Source of the DNA: Castellaniella defragrans
Lineage (GTDB): Bacteria > Pseudomonadota > Gammaproteobacteria > Burkholderiales > Burkholderiaceae_B
DNA length: 64,000 bases
Assembly: GCF_014203015.1 (NCBI RefSeq)
Contig: NZ_JACHIB010000002.1
Span: 1-64,000, forward strand
Direction: 5' to 3'
This document shows, piece after piece, positions 1 to 8,164 of the stretch. Every line of letters starts with the position of its first letter. The first letter of the stretch is position 1. A program made the position numbers and the translations under genes. The notes below the pieces were generated by a model. The model ran no database searches. It saw only the letters and a list, made by a program, of their open reading frames with translations, and was not told the DNA's origin.

Positions 1-44
1 ACTCGGCTTCTTGCATGGATGATCCCTCCTGATGTGATCATGAA

Positions 45-143
45 GGGGTCAGTTCTCCATGTCGCCAGGGGGTCAGTTTGTCATGTCGCCTGACAACGCA
101 TTCGGGCGCTTGTGCCACGCCATCGGGCGGCTGCGCCACGCTT
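45..143. repeat. Two pairs of short tandem direct repeats downstream of repC
   Basis: A 22-bp unit at 45-66 recurs at 69-90 with only two or three differences, a 24-bp period. It is followed by a 21-bp unit at 102-122 repeated at 123-143 with 16 of 21 bases the same. The repC stop codon overlaps the last unit by one base. They could be iterons of the replication module, since RSF1010-type initiators bind about 20-bp iterons, or the multiple terminal repeats of an IS21-type insertion sequence lying further left. The sequence alone does not decide. Confidence 0.5.
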
Positions 144-901
144 TAGGGGCTGCACACACCGTTTTTCTTGATGCGATCGCCGTCAAGCATAAGCCCAATT
201 TGCCGTAATTCTTCTGCCTCGTCCTTCAGCCTTCGCCGCGCATCGCGCATGGCTTGGCTTGATGCTTGCCCGGCTACTGCCACAATGACGGTATCGAGGA
301 ACCATCCTCCTGTCGGCTCTATTTTGTGGCTCAAGACGTGCCTTGCGACGGCCTGGCTGATTCCATGCTGCAAGCGAGCAATGGGGGCAGGGTCATAGTA
401 CAAGCTCAAGTCATGTTCGAGCAGCGTTACAAGCGCAACTCCAAGGCGTACCTTCCACAAATTCCGCTCCCCACCCGTCAGAGGATCAGGGCGTGTCATG
501 GGAGAAGGGATAACGTGGTCAATCAATCCGCCGATGATTAAGCGGTCGAACTGGGGCATCTCGATTGTGATCGTCGCGGCTCTTAGCTCAGTCAACAGCT
601 TTTCGATCTGAGTAAAGCTGTACCGGCTATCGGAAAGCGTTTTTCGCACGCGTGCCGGGTCTACCAGCAGCTCGACACCACCATCAGAAACATCGCGCCG
701 ACGTTCGGCGCAGTACAAAACCGCCTCGACAATATCGGCGTGCCGCTGACCTAACCTGCCGGTCACGCGACAGCGACCAAAGGAGGTTTCCATCCAGTCG
801 CCTTCGCGCAAGCGCGGTCGCTGGCTAGGTTGATAGAGCATTACTCGCGCCTGCGCGCTGGTACTGGTGGGTGTAACGGCATTACCACAGCTCATCGTCA
901 C
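143..901 (-). CDS. repC: RepC-like plasmid replication initiator
   Basis: A 252-residue protein of unknown detailed activity that resembles the RSF1010 RepC initiator family in size and in its C-terminal half. A helical segment (QAVARHVLSHKI) is followed by GWFLDTVIVAVAG and then a basic DARRRLKDEAEELRQIGL helix, matching the order of the second winged-helix domain of RepC. RepC binds iterons at oriV and opens the origin. The ATG at 901 has a GGGAG ribosome site five bases upstream, lying inside the end of repA; the two genes overlap by 20 bp, so translation is probably coupled as in RSF1010. Direct repeats that could be its target lie just downstream. The assignment rests on remembered similarity plus context. 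Confidence 0.65.
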   Translation of the reverse strand: MTMSCGNAVTPTSTSAQARVMLYQPSQRPRLREGDWMETSFGRCRVTGRLGQRHADIVEAVLYCAERRRDVSDGGVELLVDPARVRKTLSDSRYSFTQIEKLLTELRAATITIEMPQFDRLIIGGLIDHVIPSPMTRPDPLTGGERNLWKVRLGVALVTLLEHDLSLYYDPAPIARLQHGISQAVARHVLSHKIEPTGGWFLDTVIVAVAGQASSQAMRDARRRLKDEAEELRQIGLMLDGDRIKKNGVCSP

Positions 902-1760
902 TCCCGTTTACGACATGCAGGACGTTCTCCTTCTTCACCTCCACCAGTTGCACCGGAACAAGGACGCCGCCATCGTGGCGTTGGTACCATCGCTCGAGTG
1001 CGGTCGCGTCATAGTTCTGCTTGCTGACACCAAACCGGACGAAGAAACCGCGCCGGTCGTTGCCGATGGGGCGTCGGTCATAGTCGCGGTCGCTCAAACG
1101 CTTCGCCTCGTCTTCACTCATCTTGGCGACGAAACCACACCAGCGGGCATTGTCGATTAGAGCGGATGCGCCTCGCGCAGCCTGCTGCTGATCGGTTTGC
1201 CCTTCGCGGGCGCTGCCCTTGCTCACATGGTGTAAGTACAGAACCGATGCGCCGGTGCTGGCCGCGACGTGCTCAAGCGTGGCGACAAGCCTCGCCATGT
1301 CACCGTTGCTGTTCTCGTCCTTGTCGTGAATTCGGCTCAGGGTATCCAGTACGATCAGTCGAGCACCCGCGCAAAATTCAATGACACGGGCAAGGTGCCG
1401 TTCATCCATCACGTTCAAGCGCTTGCCCATGATCGGCTCAAGAGTGAGGTTCTCCGCGATAGCTTCGCGTGCCTGCTGATTCAGGTGCAGGCCTATCGCA
1501 TGAATTCGCCGTACCAACGCGACTTCCGGGTCTTCCCCCGCGAAATAGACCACGCGTCCAGCGCGCTCAGGGGCAATCCCTACCAGGTCCCCACCTGCGA
1601 CTGCGCACGCGATGGACATTGCAGCTTCCAATGCCCAGAAGCTCTTGCCCGTAGCTCCTGGGGCTACTAGCGCTCCCACGGTTCCCGCGAGAAAACCTGG
1701 CCATACAAAGTCCAGTAAAGGCGGCTCGTTGTCGAACGCGGCCCTTAAATCAATGGCCAC
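882..1760 (-). CDS. repA: RepA-like hexameric replicative helicase (RSF1010 type)
   Basis: A 292-residue RecA/DnaB-fold ATPase. Seen: a Walker A motif (APGATGKS, residues about 33-40), a Walker B strand ending LIVLDTLSRIH, the LHHVSKG segment, and the C-terminal block RFGVSKQNY...WYQRHDGGVL, which matches RSF1010/R1162 RepA closely. RepA is the 5'-3' helicase that unwinds the plasmid origin with RepC. The GTG at 1760 is taken as the start because it lies two bases after the alpA stop and gives the normal RepA N terminus; the frame stays open to an ATG at 1823, which would overlap alpA. The partner primase RepB is not in the window. Helicase plus initiator in an integrated island suggests that the excised circle can replicate. 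Confidence 0.88.
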   Translation of the reverse strand: MAIDLRAAFDNEPPLLDFVWPGFLAGTVGALVAPGATGKSFWALEAAMSIACAVAGGDLVGIAPERAGRVVYFAGEDPEVALVRRIHAIGLHLNQQAREAIAENLTLEPIMGKRLNVMDERHLARVIEFCAGARLIVLDTLSRIHDKDENSNGDMARLVATLEHVAASTGASVLYLHHVSKGSAREGQTDQQQAARGASALIDNARWCGFVAKMSEDEAKRLSDRDYDRRPIGNDRRGFFVRFGVSKQNYDATALERWYQRHDGGVLVPVQLVEVKKENVLHVVNGSDDELW

Positions 1761-1762
1761 GA

Positions 1763-1987
1763 TTAAGCCCCCAATCCAGGGCGGCGAGCTTGGATACCCG
1801 AACACTTGCGGGCCTCGATCCATTCCTCAACGTCAGCCAAGTCCCACACGACATTTCGGCTGGTTAGCGCAATGCGGCGCGGGAATTCTCCCCGCTGCTC
1901 CAAGTTGTAAATCGTGCGCTCGCACAGCGGGATCATGGCGAGTAGCTTTTTCTTATTGATGAGCGTTCTGTTTGTCGTTGCTTGCAT
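1763..1987 (-). CDS. alpA: AlpA-family DNA-binding regulator (possible excisionase)
   Basis: A 74-residue protein with one winged helix-turn-helix (KKKLLAMIPLCERTIYNLEQRGEFPRRI...VVWDLADVEEWIEAR) typical of AlpA/MerR-like prophage regulators. Such proteins activate excision or act directly as recombination directionality factors for P4-type integrases. The ATG at 1987 is chosen because GGAGGT lies six bases upstream; an ATG seven codons earlier would put that ribosome site inside the gene. It is the first gene of an alpA-repA-repC operon, with repA beginning two bases after its stop, so replication of the excised form may be expressed together with excision control. Confidence 0.85.
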   Translation of the reverse strand: MQATTNRTLINKKKLLAMIPLCERTIYNLEQRGEFPRRIALTSRNVVWDLADVEEWIEARKCSGIQARRPGLGA

Positions 1988-2072
1988 GCATTGACCTCCA
2001 TCAGGCACCTTCGAATATTTGCCTGATCATGCCTCGCAATGCGGGATTGCATCGACCTAATGATTGGCTAAA
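1988..2072. promoter_or_regulatory. Divergent promoter region between alpA and the unknown island gene
   Basis: An 85-bp spacer separates the leftward alpA-repA-repC operon from the rightward unknown gene. It contains the alpA ribosome site GGAGGT and a small inverted motif (GCAAT/ATTGC around 2036-2051). No convincing -35/-10 pair could be picked by eye. AlpA-type proteins often act at their own divergent region, so this is the natural place to look for an operator. Confidence 0.35.
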
Positions 2073-3074
2073 ATGGTTGACGTGAAAAATGAGTCGACCA
2101 TAACAATTTGGGACGGATGCGATCCCACTGTCTCGGAAGCGATCGGTCAGCTTCAGGATCGCTGGCACCCGTACTCCAAGTATTCGAAGCGCTATCCCAT
2201 CGTTCGGCTGATACAGGAGCTGATCGATCCCGCCGTGGCCGCGTACACCACGACGCTGCCACAACGCTACTTGAGTCACGTCCCTGGCGCAGGAACAGGG
2301 GTGAGCCTCAGCGGAATCATTCGGTTGGTGGGGCTTGACGCGATGGTTCGTGTGCAGCGGCAGTTGCTGCGCCAGTTCGTCAAAACTGCGGACAGACAAT
2401 CCGCTAGGGATCAGCGGTTTGTGGCGACGCTGGAAACGCTGATTGAGCTGGTGGAGGACTGCGCCTGCAAACGGCCAGCAAAGTCCCGAGTGCGCACCAC
2501 ACGTCTGAATGGCGAGCGTCGCCAGGGTTTTTGCCGGTTCTGCGGATCACTTACCGAACTTACTTTGTACGCTGACGGGAGCGACACCCCGAAGGCCAAC
2601 GATCTAGAGGAAGAGCTTCGGCTGAGCAGCCAATACTGCCTGGACCATCGACCCAGATTGCCGAGTGGCGCTTGGAACCCAGCCTACCGGCAAGCGAAGC
2701 GATCAGTCGCACAATTCGATCTCGAATTGGCCAGGCTTAACCGGCAATGCGCAAAGCGGTCCACGCCCCATGCCGCAGCATCCGGTGACCCGCTGGTTGA
2801 CGACTACTTTTTTCACTACATGCTAGGTCAGACCTTACAGCCTGCCGACATAGCTGAGCTGCGCAACCTGGCGCGGCTGATGGTGGACTCCAAGCTGTCA
2901 GACACCAAGAAGAGAATACTGATGCTCCATCGTTGGGGCCTCAATCAGTCGGAAATCGCAGAACAGCTTCTAGGCAAGGGCCAACGGCCACTGACGCGCC
3001 AAGCAGTGTCCAAGGCAATTGCTTCTATCCCCAATAGCTTTCACCTGAAACAGCCGAAGCGCTCTGGGCGGTGA
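2073..3074 (+). CDS. Unrecognised island protein with zinc-finger-like and C-terminal HTH segments
   Basis: About 333 residues; not recognised as a named family. In the middle is a C-x2-C ... C-x2-H arrangement (FCRFCG, then QYCLDH about 57 residues later) that could bind zinc. Near the C terminus a helix-turn-helix-like stretch reads MLHRWGLNQSEIAEQLL followed by TRQAVSKAIASIP, similar to the DNA-recognition helices of sigma-4 or LuxR-type domains. The protein is rich in Arg and Lys. The ATG at 2073 is used; a TTG at 2064 in the same frame is an alternative. Lying between alpA and the oriT region, it could be a regulator or an accessory DNA-binding protein for transfer, but no function can be assigned. 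Confidence 0.7.
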   Translation: MVDVKNESTITIWDGCDPTVSEAIGQLQDRWHPYSKYSKRYPIVRLIQELIDPAVAAYTTTLPQRYLSHVPGAGTGVSLSGIIRLVGLDAMVRVQRQLLRQFVKTADRQSARDQRFVATLETLIELVEDCACKRPAKSRVRTTRLNGERRQGFCRFCGSLTELTLYADGSDTPKANDLEEELRLSSQYCLDHRPRLPSGAWNPAYRQAKRSVAQFDLELARLNRQCAKRSTPHAAASGDPLVDDYFFHYMLGQTLQPADIAELRNLARLMVDSKLSDTKKRILMLHRWGLNQSEIAEQLLGKGQRPLTRQAVSKAIASIPNSFHLKQPKRSGR

Positions 3075-3245
3075 ACACCGCTCGGTAGCCCTTGGGTTCG
3101 CATTGGTGAAAGCGCAGGAAATCTCTGTATTTCTCATGGAAAATTCGAGGGAAATCCGGCGAAATCCAATGAAAACACAAGGATCGTCAATGCACGCCGT
3201 ACGCAGAGCCAATTGCAGAGCTTTACACAGGGATCGATGTGGATT

Positions 3246-3341
3246 TTCCTTGGTGTATCCAACGGCGTCAGCCGGGCAGGATAGGTGAAGTTAGCTAACC
3301 GGCGAGCCGGTTATCTCCCTTCACTATCCCTTATTCGCACC
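3246..3341 (-). other. oriT: oriT closely matching the IncP plasmid RP4/RK2 origin of transfer
   Basis: Read on the minus strand, this stretch contains the RP4 features in order: GCGAATAAGGGA; imperfect arms GGATAGTGAAG and CTTCACCTATCC flanking a central palindrome (TAACCGGCGAGCCGGTTA at 3294-3311); then the TraI nick region CTATCCTGCCCGGCTGACG; then CCGTTGGATACACCAAGG. The nick-side half matches RP4 base for base as far as I can recall, while the loop palindrome is different. By homology the nick falls between 3277 and 3276 on the minus strand. The match continues past 3341 into CACCTGGCGGTGCTCAACGG. The rest of the 398-bp gap (3075-3472) has no gene that can be supported. No relaxase gene is visible, so mobilisation would rely on an IncP-type helper. 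Confidence 0.85.
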
Positions 3342-3472
3342 TGGCGGTGCTCAACGGGAGTCCTGCTCTGCGAGGCGGGTGGAACTTGGCCGTCATGCCG
3401 AGGCTGTCCGCCGAAGGCCATGCCGTTTTTTAGCGGCTAAAATCGCATGAGGCAGGAAAGTGCTCCATGCTC

Positions 3473-4681
3473 TCATTCGTTCCGACCTGGCTTCCTGAGC
3501 GTCCATTCGTCAATCATGTCCGCCCAATCCTGTAGCATCGCCGTCCGCTGCTCGCGGTACTCGGCTTTGTTGTAGACGGCCCTGACGCCTCTCTGCTCGT
3601 GCGCCAGGCACTTCTCGATCCAATCCGTGTTGTAGCCGGCCTCATGCAGCAGCGTGCTGGCCGTACGACGCAAGTCATGCGGTCCAAACTTGGCTAGTGA
3701 TTTCCCCTCCTTCTGCGCCAGTCGGTAAGTCAACGTCAGCACCTGGTTGAGTGTGGCGCTGCTCATGGGTAGGTCCGAGTCATACCGCGACGGAAGCACA
3801 TAGTCCGATCCGCCGGCAAAAGTCTTGAGGGCGATGAAGATGTCCAGCGCCTGCCGGGATAGGAATACCAAGTGCGGATTGCGCCGCTTCATCCGCTCCT
3901 TGGGGATTGTCCAAAGCGCCTCACTGAAATTGATTTCGCTCCAGGTAGCGTTGGTCAACTCGCTTTTGCGCACCATCGTTAGAAGCAACAGCTTGGCGGC
4001 TGCCCGGATGGATGGTGTCGTGCCGATCCGCTCCATGTACTGGTACATCAAGCCGATTTCATCGGGTGTCAACGCACGGTCACGCGGCTCGAATTTGGCG
4101 ATGGTCGTCGGTCGCACCAGTTCTGCCGGGTTCTCCACCTTCTGACCACGCTCAATGGCCCAACGATAAACCTGCAACACGATCTCGCGGGAATGCACCG
4201 CAGTCGCTGGCGCACCTCGCTCGACAATGGCATCGGTTAGTGCCCTCAAATCTTCGTGGGTGATCTCGATCAGCTTCTGATTGCCGAATTTCGGCTTCAA
4301 CTCACGCTCGTACACCGAACGACGCATATCGCGGGTGGAGTCCGCCATCTGATAGCCCCGCAGCCACTTTTCCGCCCAGGCTCCGAACGTCTCAGCGCCC
4401 TTGACACGGGCTTTATCGCGCGCCTTCTCCTTGGCAGGTGACTTGCCGGCTGCGATCAGCTTCTTTGCCTCCCCCAGCCGCTCGCGCGCTTCTGCGAGAG
4501 AGATGCCGCCGAGACCGTAGCGTCCGAAGGTGATCGTCTCCTGCCTGCCGTGAATTGAGTAGTTGTAGCGGAACGAAATCGAACCCGCCGGAGTGACCGC
4601 CACGTAGAGGCCATCACGGTCATTCACCTTGTAGAGCTTGTCCTTTGGCTTGAGGTTGCGCAGCTTGGTATCAGTCAGCAT
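3473..4681 (-). CDS. int: P4-type tyrosine site-specific integrase
   Basis: A 402-residue tyrosine recombinase that inserts and excises the island. The N terminus (MLTDTKLRNLKPKDKLYKVND) is the arm-binding DUF4102 domain, followed by a core-binding domain and a C-terminal catalytic domain in which the Arg (LTMVRKSEL), the HDLRRT box, the His (CLAHEQ) and the Tyr (VYNKAEY) can be picked out. The ATG at 4681 is chosen because it begins the standard DUF4102 N terminus; the open frame reaches 4738 without a better signal. The gene reads away from guaA, whose 3' end lies 309 bp upstream, the usual layout for islands in this site. The upstream spacer holds repeated motifs likely to be arm sites. 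Confidence 0.93.
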   Translation of the reverse strand: MLTDTKLRNLKPKDKLYKVNDRDGLYVAVTPAGSISFRYNYSIHGRQETITFGRYGLGGISLAEARERLGEAKKLIAAGKSPAKEKARDKARVKGAETFGAWAEKWLRGYQMADSTRDMRRSVYERELKPKFGNQKLIEITHEDLRALTDAIVERGAPATAVHSREIVLQVYRWAIERGQKVENPAELVRPTTIAKFEPRDRALTPDEIGLMYQYMERIGTTPSIRAAAKLLLLTMVRKSELTNATWSEINFSEALWTIPKERMKRRNPHLVFLSRQALDIFIALKTFAGGSDYVLPSRYDSDLPMSSATLNQVLTLTYRLAQKEGKSLAKFGPHDLRRTASTLLHEAGYNTDWIEKCLAHEQRGVRAVYNKAEYREQRTAMLQDWADMIDEWTLRKPGRNE

Positions 4682-4706
4682 GGTTCGTGCAATTCTCCAT
4701 GTCAAA

Positions 4707-4856
4707 ATACCATGCTCAGAGACGCCCGCATTTCCCACAAAAAATCTTTATAGATCAATGCGTTATCTAAATTCAATACCATGACAACCCTGTCATAAAC
4801 AGCATGGTATCGAGCGCCAAACATGGCATCAGGTTCAGATAGTACCACCTACCATG
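4707..4856. repeat. Repeated ATACCATG motifs between integrase and guaA (candidate arm sites)
   Basis: The motif ATACCATG occurs directly at 4707-4714 and 4776-4783, inverted (CATGGTAT) at 4803-4810, and in shortened form at 4822-4829 (CATGGCAT) and 4850-4856 (TACCATG). The spacer is AT-rich compared with its surroundings. Arrays of short direct and inverted motifs beside an attachment site usually bind the integrase arm domain or the directionality factor; that role is inferred here. A possible operator role for integrase expression is the main alternative. Confidence 0.45.
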
Positions 4857-4917
4857 CCATACAAACGGGGTGCTTGGCGATGCGAAAATTTGCCAGACGG
4901 TGCCGGACTCAGAATAG

Positions 4918-4942
4918 AAAAAGCCCGCAGTTACGCGGGCTT
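4918..4942 (-). terminator. Rho-independent terminator downstream of guaA
   Basis: An 8-bp perfect stem, AAGCCCGC at 4921-4928 and GCGGGCTT at 4935-4942 with a 6-nt loop, is followed on the minus strand by a run of U (AAAAA at 4918-4922 on the plus strand). It lies 48 bp past the guaA stop, in the direction of guaA transcription and upstream of the island integrase. If the island boundary is at the guaA stop, the terminator is carried by the island and insulates int from guaA. Confidence 0.85.
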
Positions 4943-4989
4943 AGAGGTGGTTTCGTGCTCTTTGGTGCCGGTCTATGCCGGACGCGGGA

Positions 4990-6585
4990 TCATTCCCACT
5001 CAATCGTAGCCGGCGGCTTGCTCGACACATCGTACGTCACCCGATTGATCCCCCGCACCTCGTTGATGATGCGCGAGGACACCTTCTTCAGCAACGCATA
5101 AGGCAGTTCCGCCCAGTCCGCCGTCATGAAGTCGGTGGTCTGCACGGCGCGCAGGGCCACGACGTAGTCGTAGGTGCGGCCGTCGCCCATCACGCCCACG
5201 GACTTCACCGGCAGGAACACCGTGAAGGCCTGGGACGTCAGGTCGTACCAGGACTTGCCGGATTCGGGCTCGATGGTGTTGCGCAGTTCGGTGATGAAGA
5301 TGTCGTCGGCGCGGCGCAGCAGGTCGGCGTATTCGCGCTTGACCTCGCCCAGGATGCGCACGCCCAGGCCGGGGCCGGGGAACGGGTGGCGGAAGACCAT
5401 TTCGGGCGGCAGGCCCAGGGCCAGGCCCAGGTGGCGGACTTCGTCCTTGAACAGCTCGCGCAGGGGCTCCAGCAGCTTCAGGTTCAGGGTCTCGGGCAGG
5501 CCGCCGACGTTGTGGTGGGACTTGATGGCGACGGCCTTGCCGGTCTTGGAGGCGGCCGATTCGATGACGTCGGGGTAGATGGTGCCCTGGGCCAGCCAGC
5601 GGGCGGACTTGAGCTTGGCCGATTCGGCCTGGAAGACTTCGACGAATTCGCGGCCGATGATCTTGCGCTTGGCCTCGGGATCGGCGACGCCGGCCAGCTT
5701 GCCCATGAACTGTTCGCCGGCATCGACGTGGATGACGCGGATGCCCAGGTGCCGCGCCATGGTGTCCATGACCTGCCTGGCTTCGTTCAGGCGCAGCAGG
5801 CCGTGGTCGACGAAGACGCAGGTGAGCTGGTCGCCGATGGCCTTGTGGATCAGGGCGGCGGCGACGGAGGAATCGACGCCGCCGGACAGGCCCAGGATGA
5901 CTTCGTCGGAACCGACCTGCTCGCGGATGCGGGCGACGGCTTCGGCCACGTAGTCGGGCATGTTCCAGTCGCGCGAGCAGCCGCAGATCTCGGTGACGAA
6001 GCGCTCCAGGATGGCCTGGCCCTGGACGGTGTGGGTGACTTCGGGGTGAAACTGGACGGCGTAGAAACCGCGTTCCTCGTCGGCCATGCCGGCGATCTCG
6101 CACGAAGGCGTGGAAGCCATGCGCTTGAAGCCCGGCGGCAGGGCCGTGACGCGGTCGCCGTGGCTCATCCAGACTTTCAGCATGCCGTGGCCTTCGGCGG
6201 TCTCGAAGTCCTGCAGGCCGGTCAGCAGGCGGGTGTGGCCGTGGGCGCGGACTTCGGCGTAGCCGAATTCACGATGGTCGGAAAATTCGACCTGGCCGCC
6301 CAGCTGCAGCGCCATGGACTGCATGCCGTAGCAGATGCCGAGCACCGGTACGCCGGCCTGGAAGACGGCGGCGGGGACTTTCAGGGATTCCTCGGCGTAG
6401 GCGGAGGCGTGGCTGCCCGACAGGATGATGCCCTTCAGGCCCTGTTCCTGCTGTTCGCGGATGAAGTCGTCGCCCACGTCGCCCGGGTGGATTTCGCAAT
6501 AGACGCCGGTGTCGCGCACGCGGCGGGCGATGAGCTGGGTGACCTGTGAACCGTAGTCCAGGATGAGGATGCGCTGGTGGTGCAT
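4990..6585 (-). CDS. guaA: GMP synthase (glutamine-hydrolysing)
   Basis: A 531-residue enzyme converting XMP, ATP and glutamine to GMP. Seen: an N-terminal class I glutamine amidotransferase with the nucleophile in GICYGMQ (Cys about 85) and the His/Glu pair in FHPEVTH; the PP-loop GLSGGVDSS of the ATP pyrophosphatase domain; and the dimerisation domain ending in the family's conserved [16 protein letters not shown]. The ATG at 6585 gives the expected N terminus [14 protein letters not shown], although the same frame is open for another 1.6 kb upstream. The C terminus is intact despite the adjacent island, as expected when the attachment core regenerates the last codons. Here it is separated from guaB by two other genes. 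Confidence 0.98.
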   Translation of the reverse strand: MHHQRILILDYGSQVTQLIARRVRDTGVYCEIHPGDVGDDFIREQQEQGLKGIILSGSHASAYAEESLKVPAAVFQAGVPVLGICYGMQSMALQLGGQVEFSDHREFGYAEVRAHGHTRLLTGLQDFETAEGHGMLKVWMSHGDRVTALPPGFKRMASTPSCEIAGMADEERGFYAVQFHPEVTHTVQGQAILERFVTEICGCSRDWNMPDYVAEAVARIREQVGSDEVILGLSGGVDSSVAAALIHKAIGDQLTCVFVDHGLLRLNEARQVMDTMARHLGIRVIHVDAGEQFMGKLAGVADPEAKRKIIGREFVEVFQAESAKLKSARWLAQGTIYPDVIESAASKTGKAVAIKSHHNVGGLPETLNLKLLEPLRELFKDEVRHLGLALGLPPEMVFRHPFPGPGLGVRILGEVKREYADLLRRADDIFITELRNTIEPESGKSWYDLTSQAFTVFLPVKSVGVMGDGRTYDYVVALRAVQTTDFMTADWAELPYALLKKVSSRIINEVRGINRVTYDVSSKPPATIEWE

Positions 6586-6804
6586 GATGGATGGGCGATC
6601 GGGAGGGCTGTTCAAGGCGTTAATGTAACCCAGGCGCGCCCCGGGTGTCCTGGCGCGGCAAAGCGATCCGGGAAGCCGCATCGGCAGGGGGCCGGCCGTG
6701 CGCGAGCGGGCCCCGGCGGCATCCGGACGCCCGGCGGCGCCCGCACGCCTTGGTCCGATCGGCGCGGGCCGGTTACAGTACAAGCCTGAAGGAGACGACA
6801 CAAC

Positions 6805-8115
6805 ATGGCATCCCGCCCCTCTCGCATTCCCCTGCCCCTGGCCGGACTGCTGGCCCTGGCCGTGGCCATGGGCATCGGCCGTTTCGCATTCACGCCCGTG
6901 CTGCCGATGATGCAGGCCGACCTGGGACTGAGCCTGGCCCAGGGCAGCTGGCTGGCCAGCGCGAACTATCTGGGCTACCTGCTGGGCGCGCTGCTGGTCA
7001 CGCACCTGAGCTGGCCGCCCGCGACCCTGCTGCGGCTCGGCCTGTGGCTGGTGGTGCTGATGACGGCGGCAATGGGGCTGGACAGCCACTGGCTGGGCTG
7101 GCTGGCGTGGCGGCTGCTGGCCGGGGTGGCCAGCGCCTGGGTGCTGATCGGCACGTCCGCCCTGTGCATCGCGCGCCTGAACGCCACGGGACAGACGGAA
7201 CGCAGCGGCGTGGTGTTCGCGGGCGTGGGCTGCGGCATCGCGTTCGCCGGACTGGCCTGCATGGGCCTGACCCTGGCGGGGACGACGGCCTCGCAGGCCT
7301 GGCTCTGGCTGGCGGCGGCGGCGCTGGGCGGCCTGATGGGCGCGTCGATGCTGTGGCGGACGGTGGACGCCGCCGCGCCGCCCCCGCCCGCGACGACCGC
7401 GTCGGACCCAGCCGCGACGAGCGCGCCGGACCCAGCCGCGGCGCGCGCGGCGGCTTCCGGCGAGCCGCCTTCGGGCAGGCCGCTGGCCGCCCCGACGGCC
7501 GCCGCCCGGCAGGCCGGCGATGCTTCGGCCCACGCCGCCCCGCCCCTGCACTGGGGCCTGATCCTGTGCTACGGGGTCTACGGCTTCGGCTACATCCTGC
7601 CGGCCACGTTCCTGCCGGCCCAGGCACGGCTGCTGGTGCCGGACCCCTGGCTGTTCAGCCTGGCCTGGCCGGTTTTCGGCCTGGCGGGCGCGGTGTCCAC
7701 GGTGATGGCCAGCCGCCTGGCGCGCCGCTGCACCCGGCCGCAGATCTGGGCCGGCGCCCAGGTGGTGATGGCGGTGGGCGTGCTGCTGCCCGCGATATGG
7801 CATGCGCTGCCGGCGATCCTGCTGGCGGCCTGCTGCGTGGGCAGCACCTTCATGGTGATCACGATGGTGGGCCTGCAGGAGGCCCAGGCCGCGGTCGGCC
7901 AGGCCGGCGCCAAGCGCCAGATGGCGGCGATGACGGCCTCGTTCGCCCTGGGCCAGCTGATCGGTCCGATCTTCTTCAGCCTGACGCACGCCTGGTTCGG
8001 CGCATCGCTGGAATTCGCCCTGGTGCTGGGCACGCTGGGCCTGTTGGCGGGCGCCGTTCCGATCCTGCGGCTGCGACGCCCGGCTTCGGCCGGGCAGCCC
8101 CGGGAACAGCGGTAA
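6805..8115 (+). CDS. YbfB/YjiJ-family MFS transporter
   Basis: A 436-residue membrane protein with about twelve hydrophobic segments. The N terminus ([23 protein letters not shown] followed by [17 protein letters not shown]) is characteristic of the YbfB/YjiJ group of the major facilitator superfamily, whose substrates are unknown. A long low-complexity Ala/Pro-rich cytoplasmic loop (residues about 192-245) separates the two six-helix halves. It reads opposite to its neighbours, with a GGAG ribosome site upstream of the ATG, and its start is 219 bp from the guaA start, so the two are divergent. It is an insertion in what is usually a guaB-guaA neighbourhood. Export of a small metabolite is likely; the substrate cannot be told. 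Confidence 0.85.
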   Translation: MASRPSRIPLPLAGLLALAVAMGIGRFAFTPVLPMMQADLGLSLAQGSWLASANYLGYLLGALLVTHLSWPPATLLRLGLWLVVLMTAAMGLDSHWLGWLAWRLLAGVASAWVLIGTSALCIARLNATGQTERSGVVFAGVGCGIAFAGLACMGLTLAGTTASQAWLWLAAAALGGLMGASMLWRTVDAAAPPPPATTASDPAATSAPDPAAARAAASGEPPSGRPLAAPTAAARQAGDASAHAAPPLHWGLILCYGVYGFGYILPATFLPAQARLLVPDPWLFSLAWPVFGLAGAVSTVMASRLARRCTRPQIWAGAQVVMAVGVLLPAIWHALPAILLAACCVGSTFMVITMVGLQEAQAAVGQAGAKRQMAAMTASFALGQLIGPIFFSLTHAWFGASLEFALVLGTLGLLAGAVPILRLRRPASAGQPREQR

Positions 8116-8164
8116 GCAGCTCCCCGATCCGGGCGGCGGCATGCCGCCCATGCGCTCCCGGCTT

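Larger units (their letters stand above)
1..4989. mobile_element. Genomic island integrated at the 3' end of guaA (guaA-proximal part)
   Basis: Seen: a tyrosine integrase, an AlpA-type regulator, plasmid-type repA-repC genes, an unknown protein and an IncP-like oriT lie together, in sequence clearly lower in GC than the rest of the window, directly abutting the guaA stop codon. Known: the 3' end of guaA is a recognised insertion site for islands with P4-type integrases, for example GIsul2. Inferred: this is an integrative and mobilisable element whose distal end and cargo lie left of position 1. No second copy of the guaA 3' end was found in the window, so the other attachment site was not seen and the length is unknown. 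Confidence 0.85.

Noticed and set aside
4679-4989. tRNA gene as the integration target
   Set aside because: No cloverleaf can be formed between int and guaA; the island abuts the guaA 3' end, a known target.
4975-6549. 524-residue open frame opposite guaA
   Set aside because: Same GC-driven shadow effect; composition is Gly/Asp/Val/Ala-rich with no domain, and guaA is certain on the other strand.
6586-6804. Riboswitch or leader between guaA and the MFS gene
   Set aside because: No purine-riboswitch core (such as the conserved three-way junction) could be made out by eye; only a GC-rich divergent spacer is seen.
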